A stretch of 64,000 bases of DNA from Rehmannia glutinosa (Eukaryota > Streptophyta > Magnoliopsida > Lamiales > Orobanchaceae): contig CM071933.1 of assembly GCA_016081115.2 (NCBI GenBank), positions 57,240,660-57,304,659 on the forward strand, read 5' to 3'. This document shows positions 34,688 to 47,842 of this stretch, piece by piece. The notes below the pieces were generated by a model, which ran no database searches, was not told where the DNA came from, and was given only the letters and a program-made list of their open reading frames with translations. Made by a program: the position numbers and the translations under genes. The first letter of the stretch is position 1; every line of letters starts with the position of its first letter.

Positions 34688-36103
34688 TGTAGGTCCCAAT
34701 GGGTGTTGAGTAAAGTCTAGAAGGGGATTTGAATAGACTTTACCCAATTTTTTGATTCTTCTAAAATTAGAGTTTTCAAGAAAACAACTAAGTCTTTTAA
34801 GACAATTGTGTTGAGTTTCAGCAGAAAAGTTAAACACTCAACATACTCTGAGAGAGCTATTGATAGAGTAACTCAGCTGAATGAAGTTAACTTTTAGAAA
34901 ATCAGTTTTCTTGTTTTGCAGCGGAAGTCTTACACCCTTTTTAAGCTTGGTTTATCAACACTTATACCATTCTGATTAGTTATTATCTAGATGGATAGCA
35001 AATGAAACAAGTAAATAAAGTGCATAATTTAAAGTGCAGAAATTTATAGTGATTCGAGGATGGGGTGATTCCTCTATTCCACTTTTCTAATGCAACAGTG
35101 ACTTTGTTACAAAAAGTACAGTTCAAGATTGCTTTGATCACACAGTCAGCCAATCTTCTGGGACTCAGCTCTTCGCAAGGTAGTTGTCTCACTACTTCAG
35201 CTCTTCAAATCTTCAGGGATTGACCACACAGCCCTCCTTCAGATTTGAATCAGGTTCGACCTTGAACCTCACTATACTTTTTTCAATCCTTGGAAATATA
35301 GACCTTATTTTATTTCATAAAAGTTTTCCTCTTCAACCTGATGAACAACTTCAATCTTTTCACGTAAAGGTATTGGATGATGTGTTTTCGATTTAGACTT
35401 GAGAATTTTTGAATAATGCTTGAGACAGAGTATATTGCAGTTCTTGCTCAAATGCTTGCTTCTCAATTTTATGTCTTGTTCTTTCTGAAAATTCCTCAGT
35501 CTTTTATAGTAGGAGTTCAAATTTTGTCTGTTGAAGAGATAGACAATATTCAAACTCTTACTTAGTGTTCGTTGGCTTGTCTTGTTTCGCAGCTTTGATA
35601 TTGACCCAACCTTGTTTATTTGATACGTTGCAGGCCCATGAAAAGATGTCATCATTCTGCAAGCTTCTCATTCGCTTATTCATTTTGCACTCTTTCAGCA
35701 GGAATACTTTGAGGTTGCAGGTCTGTCTCCATTACCAAAATAGGTAAGTTCTTTAGCTTTAGCACAACGGACTCTTTTCAGTTGTCTATGAGTTCTTCGG
35801 TTGCTTTACCCATTTTGACTTGAGTCATCTCCATCATTACTTGGTTGACTCTGTTGTAAGTCTTTTGAAAGACTTAGCTAATGTACTTTACTGAAAGTCT
35901 TATGAACCACTCAATTGTAACTTAGTTTATTCTTCTCTGCATCATTAAGCAAGTCTTTTGCATACTCTACTTTGATGTTATTTGACTCAGCTAATAATCT
36001 ATCTATTAAAAAGTAGAATTTACATACATAGTTGGGGTATGCCAACTTCCTAATACAAAGTTTTCTAAGAATCATCAAAATCTATACAATAAATTTCCTA
36101 ACA
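34688..36103 (-). repeat. Family 1 5' LTR of copy C
   Basis: It runs tgtaggtccc ... aaatttcctaaca, 1416 bp, with the PBS on its left. The flank on its right is ttata. Confidence 0.85.
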
Positions 36104-37580
36104 TTATATATTGCAATCTTATATTGAGTTATCTTATGAACAAACCTAAATCCACCTTGCCGCAGCTATTGAGCATAAGGGCGATGGAAGCCATTGTTGG
36201 CCTATCAGTTGCATCTTCTTGAGCACATAACAAAGCAACGCGAATGCATCTCATGATGATATCACTTATGGAATTTGAGATAGATCTCAATAAGGGATCC
36301 ATCATACCTGCAGTTATTCCTCTACACCAATTTCCCGAGACTGTACTACATTTGTATTTATGAATTAGTCTTATTTAACAATGATCGTTATATATGTATT
36401 ATGTATATAGACAATATGCTTCGAATCCGACGTTCGAATTTATGAAACTCAAGAGTTCTTTACATTCTCCCAACATAGGTTTCTTTGACCAGTAATGATT
36501 TCCAAAACTATCACTCCAAAGTTGAAAACCATATGTGCATTCGTATTTAAGGGGATATTTATCATCTGCAAATTGCAGTAATGTATAGTTTACCTGGTGT
36601 ATTTGATTTGATACACTAAATAAAACATGAATAGGAAATCCGAACTGCCAAATATTAATCACGAGATTGGTACTTAGCAACTAGAAATAAAGATAAAATA
36701 CTTTTGTTAGAAGGTTTATGATCTAAGTAATATTTACTAGGTTCCAACAATCTTGTTAGTACTGCATTGAGTCTCATCTTATCAAAATAGTCTTGTCATG
36801 CCAAAGTAATACGATCGTTTTTCACTCTATCACTGTGATTAGGAGAAAGCGAAAGATGATTGATTCATCAATTTTTGGTTTATCCCTATATATAAAAGTT
36901 TACATTTATGGATTTTAGATCACGATGAATGATCCAGAGTTGAGAATTCATGCAAGTAGAGATTTTCCTAACAATACTCATTATTATTTTGAAGTGTCTA
37001 TCCCAATCTAAGTATGAACATTTGTTTAGGTATGCATATTCAAAATTAAAGTATATTTCAAGGTCAAATCTCAATCATATTAATAATGAATAAAATTTGT
37101 AGTCATCAAGAGTAACTATGTGATGTAGATCTAGGAAATATGTTACCAAATACAAAGAGATATAGGCTCATATTATGAAAAATGCATATACATACAACAT
37201 TTCAACTCCTATTATGCAATAACCCAAGAGTCTAACCACATTCTTGTGTTGATAATTGACTAGTAATAAGACCTCGTTCTTAAATTTCAGATTACCTAGT
37301 TTTGAACCATGGGCATATTTTGATAGTTGTTTATCGACCATTTGGAACCTTTTTCTCATATATTATACATATCTTTATTTTTGGTTTTTAATTTAAAGTT
37401 GTTAGATATCATCTTTTCTTTATAAAACACGATAATATATACCTTGTAAATAGCCCCAAATCCACTTGCCCCATCTTGTTATCATGAAAGAAATTCTTGT
37501 AACAACTCTGATTGTTCTTAAAGCCTTTTTGAGAGATTTAGTTGTGTTGATCTCGACAATAGCTTCAAACATATGAAAAA
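36104..37580 (-). pseudogene. Cysteine-rich receptor-like kinase (CRK) kinase-domain pseudogene
   Basis: Pieces of a plant receptor-like kinase lie in order on the minus strand: a glycine loop GFGAIYK (37443-37490) followed by an intact donor aag-gtatat; KNEVLLLVNYQHKNVVRLLGYC (37345-37200); LDWDRHFKII..IIHRDLKSIN with the catalytic HRD (37020-36890); VFNFGVIVLEIITGQRN (36520-36470, subdomain IX); and MRCIRVALLCAQEDATDRPTMASIALMLNS (36290-36150, subdomain XI). This pattern fits the CRK/DUF26 group. Frameshifts, missing segments (no clear DFG or APE) and no ectodomain make it a dead fragment. Kept exon borders suggest DNA-level origin. Confidence 0.75.
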
Positions 37581-37794
37581 ATATTTTTGTTTAAGTTTAT
37601 ATAAAAATTATTTAATATTATTATCATTTAAGTTTAATTATTATTGAACTTAGTTATTTAAAAGACAGGTAATCATTTATATCGATATATATTTTATATA
37701 AATAAAATATTTCAAAGTAAGTTGAAATATTCTAGTTTTGGTTAATTGTTATGCAACAATTTGAATTTATATTGCATCCAACATATCGTAGTGA

Positions 37795-38103
37795 AGCTTA
37801 GCTACGGAATCACCTCTTCCAAGTTCCTCTTCAGTCCCATAGGCAATCTATGTCTTCGGACCCATATCAGGTTTTATGACGTTTCTTTGGCAACTTCACA
37901 AAGGGTTAAGCAAATCACCCTTGACCTGTATTCTGGAATGGCAAAGCACGAATGAACTCATCGCAGTGCCTGGGTAATAAGTTCTCAAATTTGTAAGATG
38001 GTGGCCAGTCCTTGAATTTAAGCATCTCAGGCCAGAAATTCACATATTGTCTCCCTTCTATATAACCTTTGGAGAACTTGCGAGTGCTAATCTCCACCTG
38101 CAA
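37795..38103 (-). pseudogene. JmjC histone demethylase (JMJ25/IBM1 type) fragment
   Basis: The minus strand reads VEISTRKFSKGYIEGRQYVNFWPEMLKFKDWPP..FENLLPRHCDEFIRALPFQ (38096-37930). After damage it continues VIKPDMGPKT-stop-IAYGTEEELGRGDSVAKL (37870-37797). This is the start of the JmjC domain of plant JMJ25-like H3K9 demethylases. A splice acceptor (ttgcag before GTGGAG) precedes it at about 38098, so it is not a processed copy. The metal-binding HxD site is beyond the break. It lies on the same strand as the kinase pieces, 200 bp upstream. Confidence 0.75.
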
Positions 38104-40162
38104 ACACCAACAACAGGTTAGAAATTATTCGAATAAGATGTGATATCCATGCGTGCATAGGAAAAGCAAAATAATAAATTATTTTTAGGGATAATTACAA
38201 GAACCACCCCTAAGATTTAGCCTAATTACAGAAAAACTCTAGTTATCTTTTAAAATCATAAATTCCCCCTACTGAGGGTGTAGTTTGTAAAATTATTAGC
38301 ATTTATTCATAAAAAACTTCAACTATTTTAATAAAATTATTAAGTTAGTAAAAAAATAATATGAATCAAGTGGAAAATACGTGCATTTTACTAAAATTAT
38401 ATGAATCATGTGCAACACACGTGCTTTTGTCTAAATTTACATAAATCACGTGTAGTACACATATCTTGTACTAAGTTGTTTTCATTTTAGCGAGCATAAA
38501 TAAATGCGAATGGTTGAATAAATTATTTAAAGAACCAAAAATTGAATAATACTACAACTAAATAAGTTCTTATATGAATCCCTAATTGCATTATTATTTT
38601 GATTTTGATGATTTGAGAAGTTCTTTTCTTACTTGTTTTTAGAATTTTTGTTAAACTAATAATGTGTACGTGCGTTGCACGTCAATCATATAATTTTATT
38701 AATTTAATAAAATAAATATTGATATGATTTTACTAAATAATGTGGATGTATGTAATGTATATAACTTAGTATAAAACATGTGTATCGCACGTGATTTATA
38801 TAACTTTAGAAAAAACACGTGCATTGCATGTGATTCATATAATTTTAGTAAAGCGCGCATATTTTATAATTATAGTTAAATATCCTCCCAAATTAGTAAA
38901 ATATAATTGTAGTAGATACCATCAATTTTGATATTTTAGTGAATTAATTCTAGAAAATATATATGTAATAACATTATATAAAACTCAGTTTTTCAAATAT
39001 GTGTGTATACTACATTAATAATTATATTTGTCTTCTATTTTTTAAAAAAAAAATTAATAATATTTTTGTTTTTGACCCATTTTTTATGTATAATATATCA
39101 AATTAATCATCATTTTACGATCATCAGTTTGACACCCATATTGCAAATATAATAAAAAAAGCATAAAATAATAATATAAGATATATTTACTCAAATTTTT
39201 ATTTTGTAATGGGCTATAAATATTATGCATTTGAGCTATTGGACATGAATTTTTATATTCATGTATTTTAGTATTTGTGATATATGTATAGTTGTTATTT
39301 GAGTTTAGCTCATTTCTTCATAATTATATAAAATTATATTTAATTTTATTAAATTTAATTAAAAATATTTATTTTAATTGAAGAAATATTTTCTAATATG
39401 TTTCCGAATATTATATATTACATATATTCATACACAACATTATACATATTTATGTAATAATAAATAAATTTATATTTAAAATAAAACTATATTCAAAATA
39501 GTGTTTTATATATAGAAATTTATTTTTTATATTTATTAATGTAATTTTCATGTTAATATGATTTAATTTTATATTTATTAACGTATTTTGATATTTAGTT
39601 TTCAAAGTTGTACATTTGGACTATTAGATATGAATTCGTTTGTTTGATACTTTATTTTATATTTGTGTGTGTATATATATATATATATATTTGAAATATT
39701 TTATTTTTTCCTATTTGTTGTTTTTACTAAATATAATATATGATTCAAGCCACTTATAAATACTATCTCAATTTGTTTTTCTGCCTAAACCACCCTCCAG
39801 TAATAGTTAAAATATAATTGCAACATGTAACATTAAGTTTGGTAATTAGTGAAGTAACTATGGAAAATATATGATTAAAATTCGGATAACACGTATAGGC
39901 TCCTAATCAAAGTAATTTCGGTAAAATATTAATTTTTACAATTGTTGGAACAAAACTTTTATTATGGTAAATTTTTGATATGTTTTTGACACTCTGAATA
40001 TTTGATTGATTGTAATTCAATTATGCTGATAAAAAAAATCAACTATTGAATAATTTATGTCAAGAATTCTGTAAATTTAATGTTGGTGGGTTTTTTTTTA
40101 CAGCGAATCATCTGTGTGTAATTATAGTATTTTTTGGATATACAAAACTTTCAAAAATATAA
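38104..40162. other. AT-rich intergenic DNA with degenerate repeats
   Basis: No gene is seen. 38350-38860 holds degenerate copies of a repeat like 'acgtgcattgcatgtgattcatataatttta'. A perfect hairpin ACGTGC-GTT-GCACGT lies at 38668-38682 and resembles a Helitron 3' end on the minus strand (ATTAGT at 38655-38660). The rest is AT-rich, with a (TA)n run near 39672. Confidence 0.5.
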
Positions 40163-41525
40163 TGTAGGTCCCAAGGGGTGTAAGTGTAAGGTTTAGAAGG
40201 GGGGGTTGAATAAACCTTACCAAATTTTCGATTTAGGCCTTTTAAATCTACGTTTCTACATGTGTCCTTGATGGATTTAGTCACTCAATTAATCTCTCAA
40301 AAATCAATAAATAATAATCACCTTTCAAAAATTGACTCAACTCGTGGTTTTGTTTTCAAATGCCAACACCCTTAAGTTTGATTAAGCAAGTTTTTAGAGC
40401 TTGATTTAGTACTTATAAATTATCAAATGGATAGCAAATTTATTAGCGGATATAAGCAATTAAAAGTGCGGAATTTAAATGCTTTGAAATGTAAATGACA
40501 CAATAAAGTTTTTATAGAGGTTCAAGATGGGGTAATTCTTCTACCCTCTCTTCTCCAACTCATGGAGGAATCCACTAAGTAATGATCAAAAATATTTACA
40601 AAGTGGTAAAATCCGATACAAGTCTTGATCACAACAAATTTGATCCTTTGGGACTCATCAGACGCCTTGATCACTTAAAAGAAATCAAAATTTGATCACG
40701 AAGCCCTCCAAATGCTTAAGACTTAGTTCAACTTTGAACTTTTCTACAATCCTTCCCGAAAGTAGACCCCTTGTTTTCAAAGGTTTCTCTTCAATTGGTT
40801 GAAGCTCTCTTTCCTTCAAAAGTGTTGGATTGATGTACTTGAATGTAGGCTTGAGGATTGAGATTGTTTCAATTTTCTAATGTGCTTGTATATCTCACGA
40901 TGTGTCATTCATTGTTTTTCTTTCTCAAACAAACTCCTCAGCCTTTTATAGTGATCTTTCAAAAATTTGCCCGTTGAAGAGATAGGCTCATTTTTGAAAG
41001 TCACTTTGCGTCGTTGGCTTGCGCTTGGAATTGCCATTTCCTCGTATAAATTGTTTTATCACCTTTTCGAATGAACGGTGTAGTGCTTCCCATTGTTCAT
41101 TCTTTTTGCACGCTTCAGGGACCGAGCACTCCAAGAAAGGTGGTATGGAGATATTACTTGTTTAAGTAAATCTCTTGATTTAAAAAGTGCAATGGTTCTT
41201 TTACGCTTATCTCGACTTTGATTTATTTTCCTTGCTTTCCCCAGGTGACTTAGAGTCACTTCCAATCATCGATGACTCTTCATTTACTTTTGAGACTTGG
41301 CTTCTCTTGAGTTGACTTGACATGTTCCACTCACCGATCTCACCGCTTCTTCATTCATTTTTCTTCAGACTCATTCCTCTCAATAAAAGGCAATGTTAGG
41401 GCGTGATTGACTTAACTTGCATGTTAGGGGCGTAGGCGACTTTTTACAAAAAAATTGGGGTGCCAACTTTCTATTCTAAGTTTTACATGGCATTCATCAA
41501 AATCTAAACAATAAAATTCCTAACA
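40163..41525 (-). repeat. Family 1 solo LTR
   Basis: It runs tgtaggtccc ... aaattcctaaca, 1363 bp, flanked by a perfect 5-bp duplication tataa (40158-40162 and 41526-41530). No PBS or polypurine tract adjoins either end. Confidence 0.9.
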
Positions 41526-42067
41526 TATAACATGCAAATATTGACAATAAAAGAAATTTAATATACATGTTGAATTGAATTGCCAAAAAAGCTAGATAAT
41601 GAAATCCATAATTAAAAGTAAAAATAATAAAAAAAACTACAAAATTACTACACCATTCAACACCATTATTTGAAGAAATAAAAATATTCCAAAGCAAAAA
41701 TCAGGAAGTAAAATCATCTAATAATGTTACAAAATATAGCAAAAAATGAGAATAATTAATTTTCTTATAAAGAATCCGATTTTCAGTCATGGTCAATTAT
41801 ATGTTTTGTTTCACAAGCAAACAGATGAATAGTGTTGTGTAAAAAAATTCCAAATTTTACAATTTTAAATGCAGTGATTTAATTTGATTTATATGAAATT
41901 TATATTGTAAGTTTTTATATTCATTAATAAACTCTCACATGCATGCAGTTTACGTGCTTTGAAACAACACACCCCATGCATTGCAATTTGCAAAAGGCAA
42001 GAAACTTGTTAATTATTTAATGGGCAGAAATTATTTTTTCACATGTTTGAAACAACCTTGAAACAAT
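41526..42067. other. AT-rich intergenic DNA
   Basis: I see no gene or repeat structure between the two solo LTRs. Confidence 0.5.
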
Positions 42068-43562
42068 TGTAGGTCCCAATGGGTGATGTGAAAAGTTTAG
42101 AAGGGAGGGGTTGAATAAACTTTACCAACTTTTCGATTTTAGTCCTTTTAAATAATTTCAGAGTTAACTCAAGTCAGCTAGTTCTTGAGGGACAACTAGG
42201 TTGGCTTACACAACAAAGTTACCCACTCAACAGACTCGACTGAGTTGTTGATAGTATAACTTAAGTTATTTTCAGCTAACACTTAGAAATGCAGTTGACT
42301 TGGTTTTACCGGCGGAATACTTTCACACTTACAGTTTTAAGTATGTTTTTCAACACTTGTTTTGGCAATGTTATTATCAGCAGACTTAAGCAATTTAACT
42401 TATCAACATATATGAAAATAGTGCGAAAAGTAAAGTGTGTTGGAAGTAAATAGACATAAGCAGTTTTTATAGTGGTTCGAGGATGGGATAATTCCTCTAG
42501 TCCACTCTTCTCCAACCCCTGGAGGAATCCACTAAGTAACTTGACTTGGTTACAAAGTAGTTAACAGTTCGAGTTAGCTTTGATCACACAGTCTGCTGCT
42601 CTTGGGACTCAGCTTCTTCACAAGACGCTTATCCTACTACTTCGGCTTTCTTCAGACCTTTGGACTTGATCACGTAGCCCTCCAACATGTTCAAAGCTCT
42701 AGTTCGATGGAACCTTACTACTTCTCTTTCAACCTTGCAGAGTAGACCCCTTGTTTTTAAAAATAATTTTTCCTTTTCAACTGATGAAGTTGTCTTTCCT
42801 TCACTGAGTGTGTTGGATCGATTTCCCTCGAGTTTAGGCTTGAGGATTTCTTTGTAAGCTTGAGAGATATTTGCAGGTTATTGCTTGAATGCTTGTATGC
42901 TTATATGTTTGTGTTAAACTCGGTAACCTTCTCTCAAATGACTCCTCAGCCTTTTATAGTGCACATTTGAAAATATGTCCGTTGACGAGATAAACACAAT
43001 TTTCAAATAGCACTTCTTGGTCGTTAGCTTGTCTTTTCTTGATCTGCAGCAAGTGATGGTGACATTTCCTCGTTTTAATGAGGTGTGCAGCTTTTCAGGT
43101 CCTGACACACGCTCAGTGCTTCCCATTGGTTCATTCCTTTTGTACGCTTCTGGGATGAGCACTTTTAGACATGGCAGCATGGACGTATTACTATAATAAG
43201 TAATGTCTTTGACTTTAATGTAACGGATCCATCACAGTCGACTTGACTTGGCAGCTGCTTCACCCCTTTATCTTGAGTCAGCTCCAATATTTTAGGAACG
43301 ACTTAACTGTCAGCCAGCTGACAGAAACAACCTTCTAGCAACTTGACCGATACTTCTCTGTCCTTCACTCAACTGCCTCACAGTTGGGTCTTCTTTCCAG
43401 TCTTCAGTCGAGTCTTGTAATGTTCAACTTAATTGGTTGTCTTCAACTTAGCTCATACATCCCTATCTATTATAAGTTGAATTACATTTGAAATAGGGTC
43501 CCAACTTCCTAATCTAAATTTTTACATGGTATCATCAAAATCTATACATAAATTTTCCAACA
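42068..43562 (-). repeat. Family 1 solo LTR
   Basis: It runs tgtaggtccc ... attttccaaca, 1495 bp. The flanks are acaat (42063-42067) and acaac (43563-43567), a target-site duplication with one change. No internal sequence adjoins it. Confidence 0.8.
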
Positions 43563-43800
43563 ACAACAACAACGTAAAAAAATCCGACAAAATTAGCGGG
43601 AGCGTAAAAATATCCGGAAAAAGCGCGGGTGCGTAAACAAGTCCGGAAAAGTCTGAGAACATAAAAAAGTGTTATTTTTTCCAGAATGTTAGACAAATGT
43701 GTCATTAACCAATTATTTGAAGGAGTTTTGGGCCAACCCGATCCAGTTTCCATTTTGACCCGCCACTCCAACCCGGCCTAACCCATACCATAGCTCTTAA
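43563..43800. other. Short intergenic segment with a degenerate repeat
   Basis: Three to four degenerate copies of 'gcgtaaaaatatccggaaaa' lie at about 43573-43650. They are followed by a C-rich stretch (43730-43790, aacccgatcc..cccgccactccaacccgg) like the interior of GGGCC-rich MITEs. Confidence 0.4.
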
Positions 43801-43802
43801 TC

Positions 43803-43833
<31 letters not shown>

Positions 43834-44012
43834 GAAGTTCGATATTTCCCACCTGAATCACACTATCTAATTTTATTTTATAATTATTTTTGTCAGTTCT
43901 TTTCCCTTATTAATGTTCCTACAAAATGTTGTTTAAGATTAATTTGGAATCTATTTTTGGTATATAATTTATAAATTACCTATATATGTATAATATTAGA
44001 TTGTATTTAAAA

Positions 44013-44222
44013 TTAATTATTGTTGTTAGTTTACATATTTTTAACATATAATCAATAAAATACATATTACAACTCTTTTTATCTATAATTATTTTTGTCA
44101 GTTTACATATTTTTGGCATATAATCTATAAAATACATGATCTACATTTTTATCTATATTTATTTTTATCAGTTTACATATTTTTGGCATCTAATTTATAA
44201 AATACATAATAAATTAATTTCT
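44013..44222. repeat. 70-bp tandem repeat, three units
   Basis: Units start near 44013, at 44083 and at 44153. Each reads like ctataattatttttgtcag, then ttacatatttttggcat, then ataaaatacat. Related longer units recur at 56990-57360 and 57440-57800. Confidence 0.7.
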
Positions 44223-45335
44223 CTATAATTATTTTTGTCAATTTTTTCCCTAATTAATGTGCTTAAAAGTAATGCATTTTTTTAATTTCATATTTTTGGC
44301 ATCTTATAATTATAATTATACATGCTAATGCATTAATGAATTTTGTCGACAATCATGTTTAGATTGATATGACCCGTGTGAAATATTTATTTATCTTATA
44401 ATGTTAATATATATTAGATGTGACCCTATGCAATACATGTGATGTATATATGTGAGATCTTTATTTATTTTGTGATATGTGTATTTTCTTTATAGTTATA
44501 TGAAATATATTTCTCTGGTCCATGCATTGTAATAATTTTAAAATAGCATCAGACATATGGGGAATACAATTCAATATTTTTTATTGTCAAAAAAGAAAAA
44601 AATATCGTATCTCATTATTATTAAAAATATATTCAAGACTTTATATTTGTCTTCTTATTATATAATGCTATATATGTGTCACGCCCCAGACGGGACGCGA
44701 CGACAATCAATAACTTAAACAAATTAAACCCAACAGTCTACAATATAACCCCAAGTGAAACAGAGTCTAAAGCACCGGAAAATAAAATACAAGTACGAAC
44801 TACAACTTACAGTCCAACAATATCCAAATACAACCCATCAGAAATATCCTAATTAAACTTACAGTCCAAAACTAAAATAAAGTACACAACATCACAAGCT
44901 TAAGTGTCAAAGGGTTCTACGCCCTTAAGTTACAGTCGAAAATAGAAAAGAGAAGCAGAATAAAAGGAAGTCCAACATCAGCTAAAGCACAAGAAACAAG
45001 TACAATCAACAGTAAAAAGGAGCAAGTCCGACAGGCGGAGCACGGAAAATCAGTTTGTGGTAGGTTCGGCGTCTTCAACGTAGTCTTCATCTAGCCGTTA
45101 GAAAACATGAGGGGATGAGACAGAAATCTCAGTGGATGGGGTGATCGTGTGCAAGTGTGGCGATATATATAGTTAATGCAAGAAAACAGTTGTATGAAAA
45201 TTGCGTGAGTTATGGTGCGTGATTTCACACGCAGTTCAAAAGCGATGTGATAAATATACTTAATATAATATACTTATATAGTTTTGAAAAGAGTTCATGA
45301 TCATACAGGCACTATGTGATACAAGCAAGACGGTA

Positions 45336-45454
45336 GGATTGCGTACGGAAAGTAACGCCAATCCATGCAAGACAAGTAGTGGTTGCGTACGGATTTGTAG
45401 CGCCAATCAATGTAATACAAGTAGCGGTTGCATACGGTTTTGTAGCACTAACCA
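45336..45454. repeat. 45-bp tandem repeat, 2.6 units
   Basis: Units start at 45336, 45381 and 45426. Each reads ggttgcgtacgg, then a variable part, then gcgccaatcaatg, then acaagtag. Confidence 0.8.
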
Positions 45455-47842
45455 AATGGGTCTGATTAACTCCAGAATCGTGTGGATCAGACAGTGATTC
45501 CTTCGTTCTTCCTTATAACTCCCCGAGCAAGATGGTCCAAGACCTATCACCTTATCTCTCCATAGGCAAAGACAAATCCACAGTAGAGCTAGCTAGGCCT
45601 GAATTGTCATAATCATGATTATACCTCAAGTACTACGACCCGCTTCCCTTGGACAACTCCGTCCCTCAGTTGCGAGATTAGGACGATGGGGTCGGAGAGT
45701 GGAATAGCAGCCGAGCTGCCCGGTTCCATCCCCGATGTATCTATTCCGACTGTGAGCTCGACACACCTAGTTGACTCAGGCAGAAAAATAATTACAAGTT
45801 CAGGAAGTCAACCAGACAGTCGAGTATATTGATTTAGGGAAGCAGTTCAGGAAACAGTTTCGAAAATACGCAGCATTTATTGGCATTGGTGGAGTAATTT
45901 GGATGAAGATAATTATCAAGAGGATAAATAATCTTCGATATCTTGAAAAACTATATGGGACATAAGTCCCGTTATAGATTCGAAATATCAAGACGAGGAA
46001 GTCGCCCCGCGATTGCGTATTAATAGGTCAAGGCGATCCGATAAGTCAAGGGATTTTTGAGAAAGAAAATATTTTAATTAATTATTATAAGTCAGAGAGT
46101 CTAGGTTTGTTTTAAAAGAACAAAATAATTTTAGTCAGGTCCTTGTTAAAAAGAAAATTTACGATTTGCCCCGTTTTGTAAAAATCAATACTTTTGGAGT
46201 TAAAAATTGAATAATTAAATGTCCCAACCTTGAAAAATTATGAGGTCGGTTCCTAAATTCTCTAAATTATTCAGAGATTCAGGTTTTTTAAAGTGTTGAG
46301 GTCGAGTTTTTATAAAAATCTCACATGGGCCCCAAATTTTTTAAAATTGTCATTTGGGCCCTAAGTTTGAAATAATCGGAACTCACAAACCGGAAGGGAT
46401 TTTAATATGATTCCAGTTTTAAAATGTCACTAAGGTCAGTGGGAGGTTGGGACAAAAATAGTTTTAAAAAAAATATGTATAGGTCCCCTATCAATTGAAA
46501 ATCTCATTTTTGTCCCATTTTAAAATAATTGCCTTTAAGGCTTTTAGGGGTCCAATTATTATGAAGTTTGAACCTTGGGTTCAAAATATCATTAGGTTAT
46601 AGTTAAATAAGTATTTCCAAGTACATGGACTGTATAAGTCCTGGAAATTTCATTTGGGTCCTCAAGTTTAATCTTTTACAATTTGGTCCCTCATTTTTTA
46701 TAAAATTACTTTCCAAGCTCTAAACACTTGGATTTTTGGAATACTCTTAAAATATGTTATTTCCAGTCCCTTAAGAGTAAAAATTTAAAATTTTAAAATA
46801 GGGGCCTAGTACAGTTTCGAAAATTGCAATTTAACTCTTAAACTTCTAAAATTTTACAATCTAGTCCTTGGACTTTTAATGGTTGATTTTATTTATCTTA
46901 AAACTCTTAAAACTTTATTAAAATGTCCAAACATCATTTTTGAACCTTAGTACAGTCCCAAATTTTAAAAATTACTGAGGGGTCCCTTAAGTTTTATTAT
47001 CTTGCAATTAAGTCCACCAACTTACCATTTTTGCATTTTAAGTCCAAAAATTAAAATTTAATAAATTATGCTCGGCTTGTCCAGGTTATAATTCATATCA
47101 AACATTAATTTCAAGGTTCATAAACATGCATGTCCAATTCATATAATAATTCATCAAATACAACAATAAAGTGTACATGCATGCACCTATTTTTCAATAA
47201 ATAGCATTTTTGAGCCATACTTGAGAATTTTTACAACTTGATACATGAAATCAACATGCAATACCTAATATATAAATCTCAAGTGCTCAAGAACAAGATA
47301 CTACATGCATTTAAGAAAAAATACCTAGACGTTGGAAAGATTTTTCCACCCACCTTAAAAATAAATTTGTTGGTAAAAAATAGAATAAATCACTCTTGAT
47401 GTAGAAGTGACTTAGGTCAGCCCTTAAGTCAAATAATATCAAAAAAATATAGGAGTTATAAAATGAGGTTAAAAATTTAAGGAGAAGAAGAAGAAGGTGA
47501 GAAAATTGGTAAACTACACTTACCTTGTGTAGTGAGTAAAATGTGACTAGTAATGGCTTCAAAATGTAGGATTTTGGTCACCCTTAATTACAACCTTCAA
47601 GGTCAGCCCTAAAACTCCAAAAATGAAAATGGAGTATCGAGATTTGGAAAATAGAAAGAGAAGAAGAAAATATACTAAAAATCTCATTTCTTACCTTATA
47701 GTCCAATTTTCCAACAATTTTTCTTCAAAGTCTTAAAGTCCTCTTCAAGATGATGTCAAGCTCTTAATATCTTTCAAGTCTTCTAAGTATACCTCAAAAT
47801 CAAAGTCCAAACTTAAATTAATCAGTGAAAGAAGATAGTTAG

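Noticed and set aside
37795..38103. Processed (retro) pseudogene of a JmjC gene
   Set aside because: A splice acceptor adjoins the coding start, so intron sequence is retained.
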